Shown one piece after another: positions 52,886-61,708 of a stretch of DNA of 64,000 nt (positions within the stretch are counted from its first letter, which is position 1; each line of letters begins with the position of its first letter). The notes below the pieces were generated by a model. The model was not told the DNA's origin and searched no databases. It was given only the letters and a program-made list of their open reading frames with translations. The stretch is from Bacillus sp. es.034. Its GTDB lineage: Bacteria > Bacillota > Bacilli > Bacillales > Bacillaceae_B. The translations under genes were made by a program, and so were the position numbers. The stretch covers positions 1,545,501 to 1,609,500 of the forward strand of contig NZ_PDIY01000001.1 of the NCBI RefSeq assembly GCF_002563655.1. Reading direction: 5' to 3'.

Positions 52886-54670
52886 ATGGCGAATCAAACA
52901 GACAAGCTAATCAAGGGTGGAAGTTTTTTAATTGAAGAAGTAAGCTTTGAGCAAGTTTTCACACCGGAGGATTATTCCGACGAGCAAAAAATGATTGCGA
53001 AAACGACAGAGGACTATGTACTGAATGAAGTGGTACCTGTCATTGATAATCTGGAAAATCATGAATTCGATCATTCTGTACGTCTTTTAAAAGAAGCAGG
53101 GGATCTTGGTCTTCTGGGAGCAGATGTACCTGAAGAGTACGGCGGATTAGGATTGGATAAAGTAAGCTCGGCTTTGATTGCTGAAAAGATGTCCCGTGCC
53201 GGCGGATTCTCAATCTCTCACGGAGCACATGTCGGTATCGGATCCCTTCCAATCGTTCTTTTCGGTAACGAAGAGCAAAAGCAAAAGTATCTTCCTGCCC
53301 TCTCCACTGGTGAAAAATTAGCGGCTTACGCATTGACAGAGCCGGGTTCAGGTTCTGATGCACTTGGTGCGAAGACAACGGCTAAATTAAACGCAGAAGG
53401 TACTCACTACATTCTGAACGGAGAAAAACAATGGATCACAAACTCTGCATTTGCCGATGTGTTCGTTGTGTATGCAAAGATTGACGGGGAGCATTTCTCA
53501 GCATTCATCGTGGAAAAAGAATTCCCTGGCGTTTCAACGGGTCCTGAAGAAAAGAAAATGGGAATCAAGAGCTCTTCCACTCGTACATTGATCCTTGAAG
53601 ATGCTGAAATCCCGGTTGAAAATCTTCTTGGGGATGCAGGTAAAGGTCATATCATCGCCTTCAATATCCTGAACATCGGTCGTTACAAATTGGGAGTAGG
53701 CGCAGTCGGAGCAAGTAAGCGTGCCCTTGAAGTAACGGTTCAATATACGAATCAGCGTCAACAGTTCAAAACACCGATCTCAAGCTTCAACTTGACGAAA
53801 GAAAAGCTTTCAACGATGGCAGCGAAATTATATGCAGCAGAAAGCTCCGTTTACCGTACAGTTGGATTGTTCGAAGATCGCATGAGCAAGCTTTCGGACG
53901 AAGAAGTGAAGAATGGAACTGAAGTGGCAAAGTCCATTGCTGAATACGCAATCGAGTGCTCACTAAACAAATTCTTCGCAACGGAAGTACTGGATTATAT
54001 CGTAGATGAAGGCGTTCAGCTTCACGGTGGATATGGCTTCATGCAGGAATATGAAATCGAAAGAATGTACCGTGATTCCCGTATCAACCGCATCTTTGAA
54101 GGGACGAATGAAATCAACCGTCTTCTTGTTCCAGGAACATACCTTCGTAAAGCCATGAAGGGTGAGCTTCCATTACTTCAAAAAGCACAGGCTCTTCAAG
54201 AAGAACTAATGATGCTTATGCCTGAAGAAGTGGGCGATGAGCCATTGGCACAAGAGAAGTACCTTGTGAAAAATGCCAAGAAAATCGGCTTGATGCTGGC
54301 AGGATTGGCTGCACAGAAATATGGTAAAGCCCTTGAGAAAGAACAGGAGATCCTTGTGAACATTGCGGATATCGTTTCAGAGGCTTACGCAATGGAATCC
54401 GTTGTTCTTAGAACGGAAAAAGCGATCGAAAAAGGTGGCGTAGAGAAAGCGAAGCAAAAACTTCTCTATACACAAATCTTCTGTCAGGAAGCTTTCAACA
54501 AAATCGAACAGCATGCGAAAGAAACACTTGTCGCAACCGAAACTGGCGACACATTGCGCATGATGCTGTCAGCACTGCGTAAATTCACACGCCACACACC
54601 GATCAACGTGATCGCAGTGAAGCGTGAAGCGTCAGAAAAGCTGATCGATGTAGAAAAATATGCACTGTAA
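52886..54670 (+). CDS. fadE: Acyl-CoA dehydrogenase
   Basis: A 594-residue FAD enzyme, same length as B. subtilis FadE. Visible are the substrate/FAD segments AYALTEPGSGSDALGAKT and QWITNSAFADVFVVYAKI, then the C-terminal RDSRINRIFEGTNEINRLL containing the catalytic base region. It performs the first oxidation of beta-oxidation. The start ATG follows TTAGGGGGATTCGAA. It is the last gene of the fadN-A-E operon. Confidence 0.95.
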   Translation: MANQTDKLIKGGSFLIEEVSFEQVFTPEDYSDEQKMIAKTTEDYVLNEVVPVIDNLENHEFDHSVRLLKEAGDLGLLGADVPEEYGGLGLDKVSSALIAEKMSRAGGFSISHGAHVGIGSLPIVLFGNEEQKQKYLPALSTGEKLAAYALTEPGSGSDALGAKTTAKLNAEGTHYILNGEKQWITNSAFADVFVVYAKIDGEHFSAFIVEKEFPGVSTGPEEKKMGIKSSSTRTLILEDAEIPVENLLGDAGKGHIIAFNILNIGRYKLGVGAVGASKRALEVTVQYTNQRQQFKTPISSFNLTKEKLSTMAAKLYAAESSVYRTVGLFEDRMSKLSDEEVKNGTEVAKSIAEYAIECSLNKFFATEVLDYIVDEGVQLHGGYGFMQEYEIERMYRDSRINRIFEGTNEINRLLVPGTYLRKAMKGELPLLQKAQALQEELMMLMPEEVGDEPLAQEKYLVKNAKKIGLMLAGLAAQKYGKALEKEQEILVNIADIVSEAYAMESVVLRTEKAIEKGGVEKAKQKLLYTQIFCQEAFNKIEQHAKETLVATETGDTLRMMLSALRKFTRHTPINVIAVKREASEKLIDVEKYAL

Positions 54671-54676
54671 GTAAGG

Positions 54677-54711
54677 AAGGGACGGACCTCCAAATTGGAG
54701 GTCCGTCCCTT
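54677..54711. repeat. Dispersed inverted repeat, copy 5 (likely fad operon terminator)
   Basis: AAGGGACGGACCTCCAA (54677-54693) pairs perfectly over 17 bp with its complement (54695-54711) and is followed by TATTTATAT, right after fadE. Confidence 0.85.
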
Positions 54712-54727
54712 TATTTATATTCACAAC

Positions 54728-54756
54728 TTGACATCAATCGTACTCTCGATTACTAT
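54728..54756 (+). promoter_or_regulatory. Promoter of the SDR/ArsR unit
   Basis: TTGACA (54728-54733), 17-bp spacer, TACTAT (54751-54756). Confidence 0.6.
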
Positions 54757-54793
54757 ATGTTTAAGCGTTTAAGTGTTTAAGTGTTTAAACATA
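54755..54793. promoter_or_regulatory. Tandem TTTAAGTG repeats inside an inverted repeat, probable ArsR operator
   Basis: Four consecutive 8-bp units (TTTAAGCG, TTTAAGTG, TTTAAGTG, TTTAAACA) lie between ATATGTTTAA and TTAAACATAT ends. They begin at the -10 box and cover the transcription start. An ArsR-family gene is the second gene of the unit, so self-control is likely. Confidence 0.55.
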
Positions 54794-54815
54794 TAAGAAA
54801 AGGTGGTAAGGATAG

Positions 54816-55596
54816 ATGAATAAGACTGTTTTAATTACGGGTGCTTCAAGTGGTATCGGCCTGAATTTCAGCCATAAATTTGCCGGATCCGGGCATGATG
54901 TGATTTTAGTAGCCAGAAGTGAGGAAAAGCTGCTGGCGTTATCACAAGAAATCACAAATAAATATGAGGTGAAAGCGCACGTGTTTATCTCTGATCTTTC
55001 GAAATCCCAGGCCACAAAGAAGCTTTATGATGAAATCAAAGCACAAGGAATCAGGGTCGATATTCTCATCAATAATGCCGGATTCGGATTATTCGGGGAG
55101 TTTGAGGAAACGGAACTTTCCAAAGAGCTGGATATGATCCAAGTGAATATCACGGCCCTGACTGAGCTAAGTAAGTATATCGGTAAGGATATGGTGAGCA
55201 GGAAGAGTGGCCGTATATTAAATGTTGCGTCAACAGCAGCATTTCAGCCCGGTCCATTGATGGCCGTTTACTATGCAACAAAAGGGTATGTCCTGTCTTT
55301 CTCAGAAGCTTTGGCCAATGAATGGGGGGGGCCAAGGGGTGAAAGTGACCGCTCTGTGCCCCGGTGCCACCAAAACAGGTTTCAGTGATGCTGCGGAACT
55401 TCAGTCCTCCAAGCTCTTCCAGTCGGCTGTGATGAGTGTGGAAGATGTTGTGGAAGAAGGATATAAACAAATGATGACAAAGGACAAAGTAGTGATCATA
55501 CCAGGTATGAAAAACCGGATACTGACTCAGGCGATTCGATTCATGCCGCGTAAAATGGTCACGAATATTGTTCGGAAGGTACAGGAACGGGTATAA
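54816..55596 (+). pseudogene. Short-chain dehydrogenase gene broken by a frameshift at an eight-G run
   Basis: The first frame runs from ATG 54816 to 55388 with an SDR start (VLITGASSGIGLNFSHKFAG), LINNAGFG, and the YxxxK site in AVYYATKGYVLSF. At 55324-55331 eight consecutive G shift the frame: removing one G joins ANEWGGQG to VKVTALCPGATKTGF, the expected next SDR segment, which continues to 55596. The product would be about 260 residues. It is either a recent pseudogene, a sequencing indel, or a phase-variable tract. Confidence 0.8.
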
Positions 55597-55626
55597 TTAA
55601 TGTGAATGAGTTGGAGGGAGAAGGCT

Positions 55627-55929
55627 ATGGGTCAAAAAGCAATTGATACATTCCGTGCTTGTATTCCATTATTTCAAGCGCTGAGTGATCCTTATCGTCA
55701 GGACATAATTTTACTTCTTGCCGAACAAGAACCTCTTACGGTCAATCAGATAACTGAAAATCTGACACTATCCCGACCTGCTGTTTCCCATCACCTGAAG
55801 ATCCTGAGAGATCAGCAGCTGGTATCACTGGAGCAAAAAGGAACACAGCGTTTCTATTCTCTTGAGCTGGACAACGCAACCGTCCTCCTCAAAGAATTGG
55901 TACAAACCGTTGAAGAACAATGTGAGTAA
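55627..55929 (+). CDS. ArsR-family transcriptional regulator
   Basis: A 100-residue winged-helix protein: FQALSDPYRQDIILLLAEQEPLTVNQI, recognition helix LSRPAVSHHLKILRDQQLV, and the wing GTQRFYSLEL. It lacks the ELCVCDL metal-binding Cys pair of ArsR proper, so the signal may be a redox or metabolite cue. It follows the SDR gene by 30 bp and likely controls the unit. ATG 55627 follows TTGGAGGGAGAAGG. Confidence 0.82.
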   Translation: MGQKAIDTFRACIPLFQALSDPYRQDIILLLAEQEPLTVNQITENLTLSRPAVSHHLKILRDQQLVSLEQKGTQRFYSLELDNATVLLKELVQTVEEQCE

Positions 55930-56042
55930 TGTTCCGGAAAAGAAGGATACTAACGGATATTGTCGAATGTAAGAAATAGATTCACGGTGACCGGATGGGA
56001 AATACACCCTACCCGGTACCTATCAGGAAAGGTGGTGCAATG

Positions 56043-56399
56043 ATGTCATTGACTTTTTATTCTTATCCAACATGCGGTACATGTAAAAAAGCAAAAAAGT
56101 GGCTGGAGGACCAGGGTCTCTCCATAGATGAAATACATATTGTAGAAAATCCCCCGTCAAAAATGGAACTTAAAAGCCTGTGCGAAAAGAGTGGACTTCC
56201 TCTGAAGAAGTTTTTCAATACAAGTGGCAAAAAGTATCGCGAACTTGGCTTGAAAGACAAAGTGAATTCAGCTTCTGACGATGAATTATTTGAAATCCTT
56301 TCCTCTGACGGGATGCTGATCAAACGTCCGATCACAACGGATGGAAGCAAGGTGACCGTAGGTTTTAAAGAAGAAACGTTCGAGGAAACCTGGAAGTAA
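56043..56399 (+). CDS. yusI: ArsC/Spx-family protein (YusI)
   Basis: A 118-residue thioredoxin-fold protein of the ArsC/Spx type with CGTC near the N-terminus (PTCGTCKKAKKWL) and the LIKRPI segment. YusI-type proteins are annotated as arsenate-reductase-like; the Arg triad needed for arsenate is not obvious, so an Spx-like or unknown role is possible. Start ATG 56043 is seven bases from AAAGGTGG. Position after fadE matches B. subtilis. Confidence 0.85.
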   Translation: MSLTFYSYPTCGTCKKAKKWLEDQGLSIDEIHIVENPPSKMELKSLCEKSGLPLKKFFNTSGKKYRELGLKDKVNSASDDELFEILSSDGMLIKRPITTDGSKVTVGFKEETFEETWK

Positions 56400-56527
56400 A
56401 AAAGGGTAAGTGATTTCCAGATCATGGACGATGAAAAAGTTTCATTATTCACACTTAGTTTTCTTGCTTTTTCGATGAAAAGTGTGTCAATATTAGGTTG
56501 TATAACTAGCATTTGGAGGGATAGAGA

Positions 56528-56911
56528 ATGAGTACACCGAAAGAACTTCGTTATTCAGAAGAACACGAGTGGGTCAAAGTTGAAGGGGAAAATGTACGCG
56601 TAGGAATCACATCATTTGCACAATCTGAACTGGGCGATATCGTATTCGTCGAGTTACCTGAAGTTGGAGATGAAATCAAAGCGGACGAGCCTTTCGGCAG
56701 TGTTGAATCGGTAAAGACCGTTTCTGAGCTATACGCACCTGTTTCCGGTAAGGTTGTAGAAGTGAATGAAGAGCTGTCCGACAGCCCTGAATTCGTGAAC
56801 GAATCACCATATGAAAAAGCATGGATGGTCGTTGTGGAACCAACAGACACTGGAGAAGTAGACAAGCTGATGACAGCTGAAGAGTATGATAAAATGATCA
56901 ATGAAGGATAA
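56528..56911 (+). CDS. gcvH: Glycine cleavage system H protein
   Basis: A 127-residue lipoyl-domain protein with the lipoyl-lysine Lys63 in [13 protein letters not shown] shuttles the methylamine group between the P, T and L proteins, which are not in the window; in Bacillus gcvH also takes part in lipoate transfer. Stand-alone location near yusI and yusG matches B. subtilis. ATG follows GGAGGGATAGAG. Confidence 0.96.
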   Translation: MSTPKELRYSEEHEWVKVEGENVRVGITSFAQSELGDIVFVELPEVGDEIKADEPFGSVESVKTVSELYAPVSGKVVEVNEELSDSPEFVNESPYEKAWMVVVEPTDTGEVDKLMTAEEYDKMINEG

Positions 56912-56922
56912 TTTCCACCCGG

Positions 56923-56957
56923 ACACCTTGAGGATTTCTCAAGGTGTTTTGTTTTTC
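56923..56957 (+). terminator. Terminator of gcvH
   Basis: ACACCTTGAG pairs with CTCAAGGTGT, followed by TTTGTTTTTC. Confidence 0.85.
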
Positions 56958-57004
56958 TTTTTGGGCATCATATGGGTATTCGCAAATAGAAAGGATGAAT
57001 ACGT

Positions 57005-57241
57005 ATGGTCCTTGAACCAAAGAAATTAGATGTTACAAGCAGGGTGACAGGCAGGCTTGAAAATGGTGAAGTCGAATTTTTCCTCGACGGTCAGTCAATC
57101 GGCAAAATGGCCCTGCCCCTTGATGGACTGACAATGGAACCGAACTTTGAAGCAAAAGAAAATAAAATTTATCAGAACTATACTTCCACCGAAGGACATG
57201 ATGCAAGGTACACGGATTGTGACGAAGGTGGATGGTGTTAA
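57005..57241 (+). CDS. yusG: YusG-family (DUF2553) protein
   Basis: A 78-residue acidic protein: LDVTSRVTGRLENGEVEFFLDGQSIGKMALP, C-terminal ARYTDCDEGGWC. This is the YusG family, of unknown function. The C-terminal two Cys and Asp cluster might bind metal. Location between gcvH and the toprim gene matches B. subtilis. Confidence 0.82.
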   Translation: MVLEPKKLDVTSRVTGRLENGEVEFFLDGQSIGKMALPLDGLTMEPNFEAKENKIYQNYTSTEGHDARYTDCDEGGWC

Positions 57242-57252
57242 AGGTGACTAGC

Positions 57253-57285
57253 GGTGCCAGATTCGTGTATGGATCTGGCACCATT
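57253..57285 (+). terminator. Hairpin after yusG
   Basis: GGTGCCAGAT pairs with ATCTGGCACC around a 10-base loop; only a weak ATTTCT follows, so termination may be partial. Confidence 0.55.
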
Positions 57286-57418
57286 TCTATCAGCAATGAA
57301 ACAAACCACTTGCACTATTTTTTGTAAACATGAGAAAATATGAATAGAAAGTGGACATCATCTCTTGTTATCTGAATATACTATCCTAATCTTATTTCTG
57401 AAAGATAAGGTGATGATC

Positions 57419-57778
57419 ATGATGGAACTTGACGAAAAGGTAATCATTGTCGAAGGTACAACCGACAAGCGGAAAGTAAGAGGCATAATCAAAGAACCGA
57501 TTGAAATTATTTGCACAAATGGAACGATCAGCATCACAAAAATGGACGAACTCATCGATGAGCTGTTTGAAAGGGATGTATACATCCTCGTCGATGCGGA
57601 TGATGCAGGGGAGAAGTTACGTAAACAATTCAAGCGTGAATTCCCCGAGGCGGAACACCTTTATATCGATCGAATGTATAAGGAAGTGGCCGCAGCCCCG
57701 GAATATCATCTTGCTTCCGTTCTTATTGGTGCAAATATCGATGTGCATAAAGAATATCTAGGAAAAAGGATGATTTAG
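57419..57778 (+). CDS. yusF: Toprim-domain protein (YusF)
   Basis: A 119-residue small toprim protein with the Glu motif VIIVEGTTDKRKV near the N-terminus and the DxD motif VDADDAGEKLRKQF. It resembles RNase M5-like or old-family toprim nucleases, but the substrate is unknown. AAGGTGAT at 57407-57414 is well placed for ATG 57419 (57422 is an alternative). It ends 2 bp before yusE. Confidence 0.82.
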   Translation: MMELDEKVIIVEGTTDKRKVRGIIKEPIEIICTNGTISITKMDELIDELFERDVYILVDADDAGEKLRKQFKREFPEAEHLYIDRMYKEVAAAPEYHLASVLIGANIDVHKEYLGKRMI

Positions 57779-57780
57779 TT

Positions 57781-58098
57781 TTGTTGGAGGTAAGTCAGAC
57801 AGAAGAATTAAACGAATCGATCAAATACCATGCGTTGGAAGCCGTTTATCTCTATACACCGATGTGTGGTACATGTCAGGTCGCGGGTAAAATGTTGGAA
57901 GTGGTCGAGAAACTCCCCCAGTCATTTCATTTTGTGAAGGCGAACCTGAACTATCTGCCCCAATTCGCAGAAGAACAATCAATTGAAAGCGTCCCCTGCC
58001 TTCTTTTATTTAAAGATGGACAGGAAATCGAAAGAATCTATGCCTTTCAATCCGTCCCATTCCTATACGAAACCATCAACAAAATCCAAAACAGCTAG
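57781..58098 (+). CDS. yusE: Thioredoxin-like protein (YusE)
   Basis: A 105-residue thioredoxin fold with CGTC (YTPMCGTCQVAGKMLEVVEK) and the cis-Pro strand SVPCLLLFKDG. The preceding Cys in the Pro loop is atypical. The best start is TTG 57781, with AAAAGGATG upstream; translation is coupled to yusF, 2 bp apart. The cellular partner is unknown. Confidence 0.85.
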   Translation: MLEVSQTEELNESIKYHALEAVYLYTPMCGTCQVAGKMLEVVEKLPQSFHFVKANLNYLPQFAEEQSIESVPCLLLFKDGQEIERIYAFQSVPFLYETINKIQNS

Positions 58099-58108
58099 TG
58101 GGGATAAG

Positions 58109-58134
58109 AGACCTTTTTAGACAAGGTCTTTTTA
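58109..58134 (+). terminator. Terminator of yusFE
   Basis: GACCTT (58110-58115) and AAGGTC (58122-58127) flank a 6-base loop, then T5. Confidence 0.7.
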
Positions 58135-58337
58135 TTTTGTGGATTTTCTTTCTACAAACGAGGACATATTTCTTGGGAAATGTTTCGAATCCCATCATTT
58201 TTTGACTGGTCATCACCCCATTTCTTACTGTTCGACAAATAAGATAAACTCATTCAGAACATGTCGAGAATGTCTAAAAGGGAAAAATACCTAAAAGTGG
58301 AATTGATACTATATAGAAGTTTCACTGGGAGGGTATC

Positions 58338-58688
58338 ATGCGAATATATTTAGAGGAATTAGTAGATCAGTGTCATTCAAGGTATCACTTACGACTCTTG
58401 TTTCCAGACAGCCCATTTATTCTACAGTTTCAATGTGAAAAGGAACGATTTGCAATCTCCATTTCAAACAGTGATTGTGCTGTATTGCCTGATGGTGACG
58501 GGGAATCGCATTTCGTCATTGAGGGACAAGAAATGGACATGCTCTCCCTGCTTACAGGAGAAGTGCGATTGTCACAACTGATCGAAAACGGCATCCTGGA
58601 AGTCAGGGGTGGATACCGCCAGCTATTATTCGTAGAGTCGATCCTTTGGCTGACAAGGTCCAGGGTAAAGGAACCGGTTCAAGTATGA
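58338..58688 (+). CDS. yusD: YusD-family protein (SCP2-like fold suspected)
   Basis: A 116-residue protein: FPDSPFILQFQCEKERFAISIS, DGESHFVIEGQEMDMLSLLTGEVRLSQLIENG, ending with helix ILWLTRSRVKEP. It matches the YusD position and the sterol-carrier-like domain noted for that family; the role is unknown. ATG 58338 follows ACTGGGAGGGTATC. It precedes the S-box that controls metNPQ. Confidence 0.75.
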   Translation: MRIYLEELVDQCHSRYHLRLLFPDSPFILQFQCEKERFAISISNSDCAVLPDGDGESHFVIEGQEMDMLSLLTGEVRLSQLIENGILEVRGGYRQLLFVESILWLTRSRVKEPVQV

Positions 58689-58706
58689 AAAAAAGAAGAA
58701 AAAGAA

Positions 58707-58736
58707 TTGACACACTTGTATTTTCGATGATAGAAT
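58707..58736 (+). promoter_or_regulatory. Sigma-A promoter of the metNPQ riboswitch transcript
   Basis: TTGACA (58707-58712), 18-bp spacer, TAGAAT (58731-58736), about 60 bp before the riboswitch. Confidence 0.6.
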
Positions 58737-58799
58737 CTCTCTTGTAGCAAATTTTCAGAGTCTTTAACAATTCAAAAAATTAAATAAATCGATACTTTA

Positions 58800-58964
58800 C
58801 TCTTATTTAGAGAGGTGGAGGGACGTGCCCTATGAAGCCCGGCAACCGTCAATGAAAATTGAAATGGTGCCAATTCACTCAAAGCATTTGCTTTGAAAGA
58901 TGAGAGAAAGGATAGTCCTATATATGATTATGCCTTTCTGCTTATCGCAGGAAGGCATTTTTTA
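58800..58964 (+). promoter_or_regulatory. SAM-I riboswitch (S-box) with terminator
   Basis: The S-box core is visible: an initial CTCTTA helix strand, AGAGAGGTGGAGGGACG, GCCC..TGAAGCCCGGCAACC, GGTGCCAATTC, and the closing GATGAGAG..AGGA by about 58912. A 12-bp terminator stem (58930-58941 with 58947-58958) and a T6 run follow. High S-adenosylmethionine turns off metNPQ. Confidence 0.95.
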
Positions 58965-59047
58965 TTGTTTCCCTGAAGGCTGTGTGCGGGCGTAACTATA
59001 ATTCTAATTAAAAATGTCGTTTTACTCGGAAAGAAGGTGGAGACAGC

Positions 59048-60070
59048 ATGATTACCATTTCAGATGTGAAAAAAATCTATCAATCAAAATCAGGACCGAT
59101 TTCAGCCGTTGATGGCGTCAACATCGACATTGGCCAAGGGGAAATTTTTGGAGTGATTGGCTATAGTGGAGCAGGTAAAAGTACGTTGATCCGTATGCTC
59201 AATGGGCTTGAAGTTCCCACAAATGGAACCGTGAACGTGAATGGACAGATCGTTTCCAAAGTGAAAGGAAAAGATCTTCGGCAGGCGAGGCAGTCAATCG
59301 GGATGATTTTTCAGCATTTCAATCTCCTGTGGTCACGAACGGTACTTGAAAATATCCAGTTTCCTTTAGAAATCGCTGGAGTTTCCAAGAAAGAGAGAGT
59401 GCGAAGGGCCAATGAATTATTGGAGCTGGTGGGATTGGATGGAAGAGGAGACGCCTATCCATCCCAGTTGAGCGGTGGACAGAAACAGAGGGTAGGGATT
59501 GCGAGATCCCTTGCAAATAATCCAAACGTCCTTCTCTGTGACGAAGCCACCTCTGCTTTGGATCCGCAAACAACCGATTCCATCCTTGATTTATTGGTGG
59601 ATATTAATAAACGTTTAGGTCTGACCATCGTCCTGATCACCCATGAAATGCATGTGATCAAAAAAATCTGCCATCGTGTGGCGGTCATGGAACAAGGGAA
59701 GGTGGTAGAACTTGGGGATGTTCTTGAAGTGTTCAGAAATCCTAAAGAGCAGGTGACAAAACGATTTGTGAGAGAAGTATCTCAAGTGGAAGAAACGGGG
59801 GAAACGATTGATCACCTCTTAGCTCAGTATCCGAAAGGGAAAGTACTGAAATTCACCTTCGTTGGTGAATCGACTGAGCAACCGCTCATTACCAGCTTGA
59901 TCCGAAGATTCGACCTGGATGTCAATATTCTTCAAGGACAGATTTCCCAAACGCAAAAAGGGGCTTATGGTACGCTCTTCGTCCATCTTGATGGAAACGA
60001 AGAGACGATTCATGCAGCCGTTGCCTTCGCTGAGAAACAGATGGTCAAAGTGGAGGTGATCAGAGGATGA
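59048..60070 (+). CDS. metN: Methionine ABC transporter ATPase
   Basis: A 340-residue ATPase: Walker A GYSGAGKST, signature QLSGGQKQRVGIARSLA, Walker B VLLCDEATSALD, His loop VLITHEMHV, then a C-terminal NIL domain (about 260-340) that senses methionine for trans-inhibition. It powers uptake with MetP and MetQ. Its stop overlaps the metP start by 4 bp. Confidence 0.95.
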   Translation: MITISDVKKIYQSKSGPISAVDGVNIDIGQGEIFGVIGYSGAGKSTLIRMLNGLEVPTNGTVNVNGQIVSKVKGKDLRQARQSIGMIFQHFNLLWSRTVLENIQFPLEIAGVSKKERVRRANELLELVGLDGRGDAYPSQLSGGQKQRVGIARSLANNPNVLLCDEATSALDPQTTDSILDLLVDINKRLGLTIVLITHEMHVIKKICHRVAVMEQGKVVELGDVLEVFRNPKEQVTKRFVREVSQVEETGETIDHLLAQYPKGKVLKFTFVGESTEQPLITSLIRRFDLDVNILQGQISQTQKGAYGTLFVHLDGNEETIHAAVAFAEKQMVKVEVIRG

Positions 60071-60735
60071 TAGAAAATGTATTTCCGAATGTGGACTGGG
60101 AGAAGATGTGGGAAGCGACTGTTGAAACCCTTTATATGACGGGGATGTCGGTCCTGATTACCTTCGTAGTAGGACTGATCCTTGGAATCCTGTTATTTCT
60201 TACATCCAAGGAGAATTTATGGGAAAACAAGCTTACTTATACGGTGACCAGTGCAGTGGTCAATGTATTCCGTTCGATTCCGTTCATTATCCTGATTGTA
60301 TTACTGATTCCATTTACCAAATTCTTATTGGATACCATACGTGGGGCGAACGCGGCCCTTCCCGCCCTGATCATCGGAGCAGCACCGTTTTACGCACGCA
60401 TGGTTGAAATTGCATTAAGAGAAGTGAACAAAGGCGTCATCGAAGCAGCGAAAGCGATGGGGGCGAAGACAAGCACAATCATATGGAAAGTGCTTATTCC
60501 CGAATCTCTTCCGGCTTTGGTTTCAGGTATCACGGTAACAGCCATCGCCCTGGTGGGGTACACGGCAATGGCGGGTGTCATCGGTGCCGGGGGATTGGGA
60601 AACCTCGCTTACCTGGATGGTTTTCAACGGAGCAGGGAGGATGTAACCCTTGCCGCGACCATCATGATTTTACTCGTAGTATTTGCCATTCAAATCATTG
60701 GTGACTACTTCACAAATAAATTAGACAAACGATAA
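60067..60735 (+). CDS. metP: Methionine ABC transporter permease
   Basis: A 222-residue permease of five helices with the EAA loop EAAKAMGAKTSTIIWKVLIPES. It makes the channel of the D/L-methionine importer. The ATG 60067 overlaps the metN stop (ATGA). Confidence 0.94.
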   Translation: MIENVFPNVDWEKMWEATVETLYMTGMSVLITFVVGLILGILLFLTSKENLWENKLTYTVTSAVVNVFRSIPFIILIVLLIPFTKFLLDTIRGANAALPALIIGAAPFYARMVEIALREVNKGVIEAAKAMGAKTSTIIWKVLIPESLPALVSGITVTAIALVGYTAMAGVIGAGGLGNLAYLDGFQRSREDVTLAATIMILLVVFAIQIIGDYFTNKLDKR

Positions 60736-60750
60736 GAGGAGAGAAAACAG

Positions 60751-61575
60751 ATGAAAAAATGGTTAGCAGGAATTGTAGCAGCAACAAGTATCTTTGGATT
60801 GGCAGCATGCGGGAGTGATTCCGGATCCGGAAGCAGTGACGAGAAGGAATTAGTGGTAGGAGCGTCAAACGTTCCCCATGCGGAAATCCTTGAAAAAGTG
60901 AAACCGATTTTGGAAGATAAGGGAATCGACCTGCAAATCGAAACATATCAAGATTATATCCTTCCGAATAAAGACTTGGATAATGGTGATTTGGATGCGA
61001 ACTATTTCCAAACCGTACCTTACATGGACTTGCAGATGAAAGAGAACGAATATGATTTCGTCAATGCAGGCGGTATTCATATCGAGCCGATCGGTGTGTA
61101 TTCCAAAAAGTATAAATCTCTTGAGGACCTTCCTGAAGGTGCCACGATCTTGATGAGTAATTCTGTATCCGATCATGGCCGTATCCTTACTTTATTAGAG
61201 AAAAAGGGTCTGATTACGTTAAAAGACGGCGTGGAAAATACACAGGCACAGCTTGAGGACATTAAAGAAAATCCAAAAAAACTGAAATTCGATTATGAGT
61301 ACGAAGCGGCTCTTCTTCCGCAAATGTATGAAAATGAAGAAGGGGACGCAGTTGTGATCAACTCCAACTATGCGATAGATGCAGGCTTGAAACCCCTTGA
61401 GGACTCCATCGCCATCGAAGACAGCAACTCCCCGTATGTGAACGTAATTGCTGTGAATAAAGGTCACGAAAACAAAGAAGAAGTGAAAGAACTGGTCAAA
61501 GCCCTGCGCTCAAAAGAAATCCAGGACTTCATCAATGAAGAATGGGATGGAGCCGTAGTACCCGTAACGGAATAA
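60751..61575 (+). CDS. metQ: Methionine-binding lipoprotein
   Basis: A 274-residue NlpA-family lipoprotein: lipobox LAAC (Cys20), then ELVVGASNVPHAEILEKVKPIL and NYFQTVPYMDL. It captures methionine or its sulfoxide outside the membrane. It starts 15 bp after metP behind AAGAGGAGAG. Confidence 0.95.
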   Translation: MKKWLAGIVAATSIFGLAACGSDSGSGSSDEKELVVGASNVPHAEILEKVKPILEDKGIDLQIETYQDYILPNKDLDNGDLDANYFQTVPYMDLQMKENEYDFVNAGGIHIEPIGVYSKKYKSLEDLPEGATILMSNSVSDHGRILTLLEKKGLITLKDGVENTQAQLEDIKENPKKLKFDYEYEAALLPQMYENEEGDAVVINSNYAIDAGLKPLEDSIAIEDSNSPYVNVIAVNKGHENKEEVKELVKALRSKEIQDFINEEWDGAVVPVTE

Positions 61576-61581
61576 TATTAG

Positions 61582-61614
61582 GAAAGCCGGTGCTTATGCA
61601 TCGGCTTTCTTTCA
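61582..61614 (+). terminator. Terminator of metNPQ
   Basis: GAAAGCCGGTGC pairs with GCATCGGCTTTC (one wobble) around TTAT, followed by TTTC. Confidence 0.75.
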
Positions 61615-61708
61615 TCAAGTGGTGATTTGGTAACTTTTTAACATATTCATTTCCAAATTGGCTCATACTATTTCCGATGAATCTATTTTCGAAATGGAGT
61701 TGGATGAT

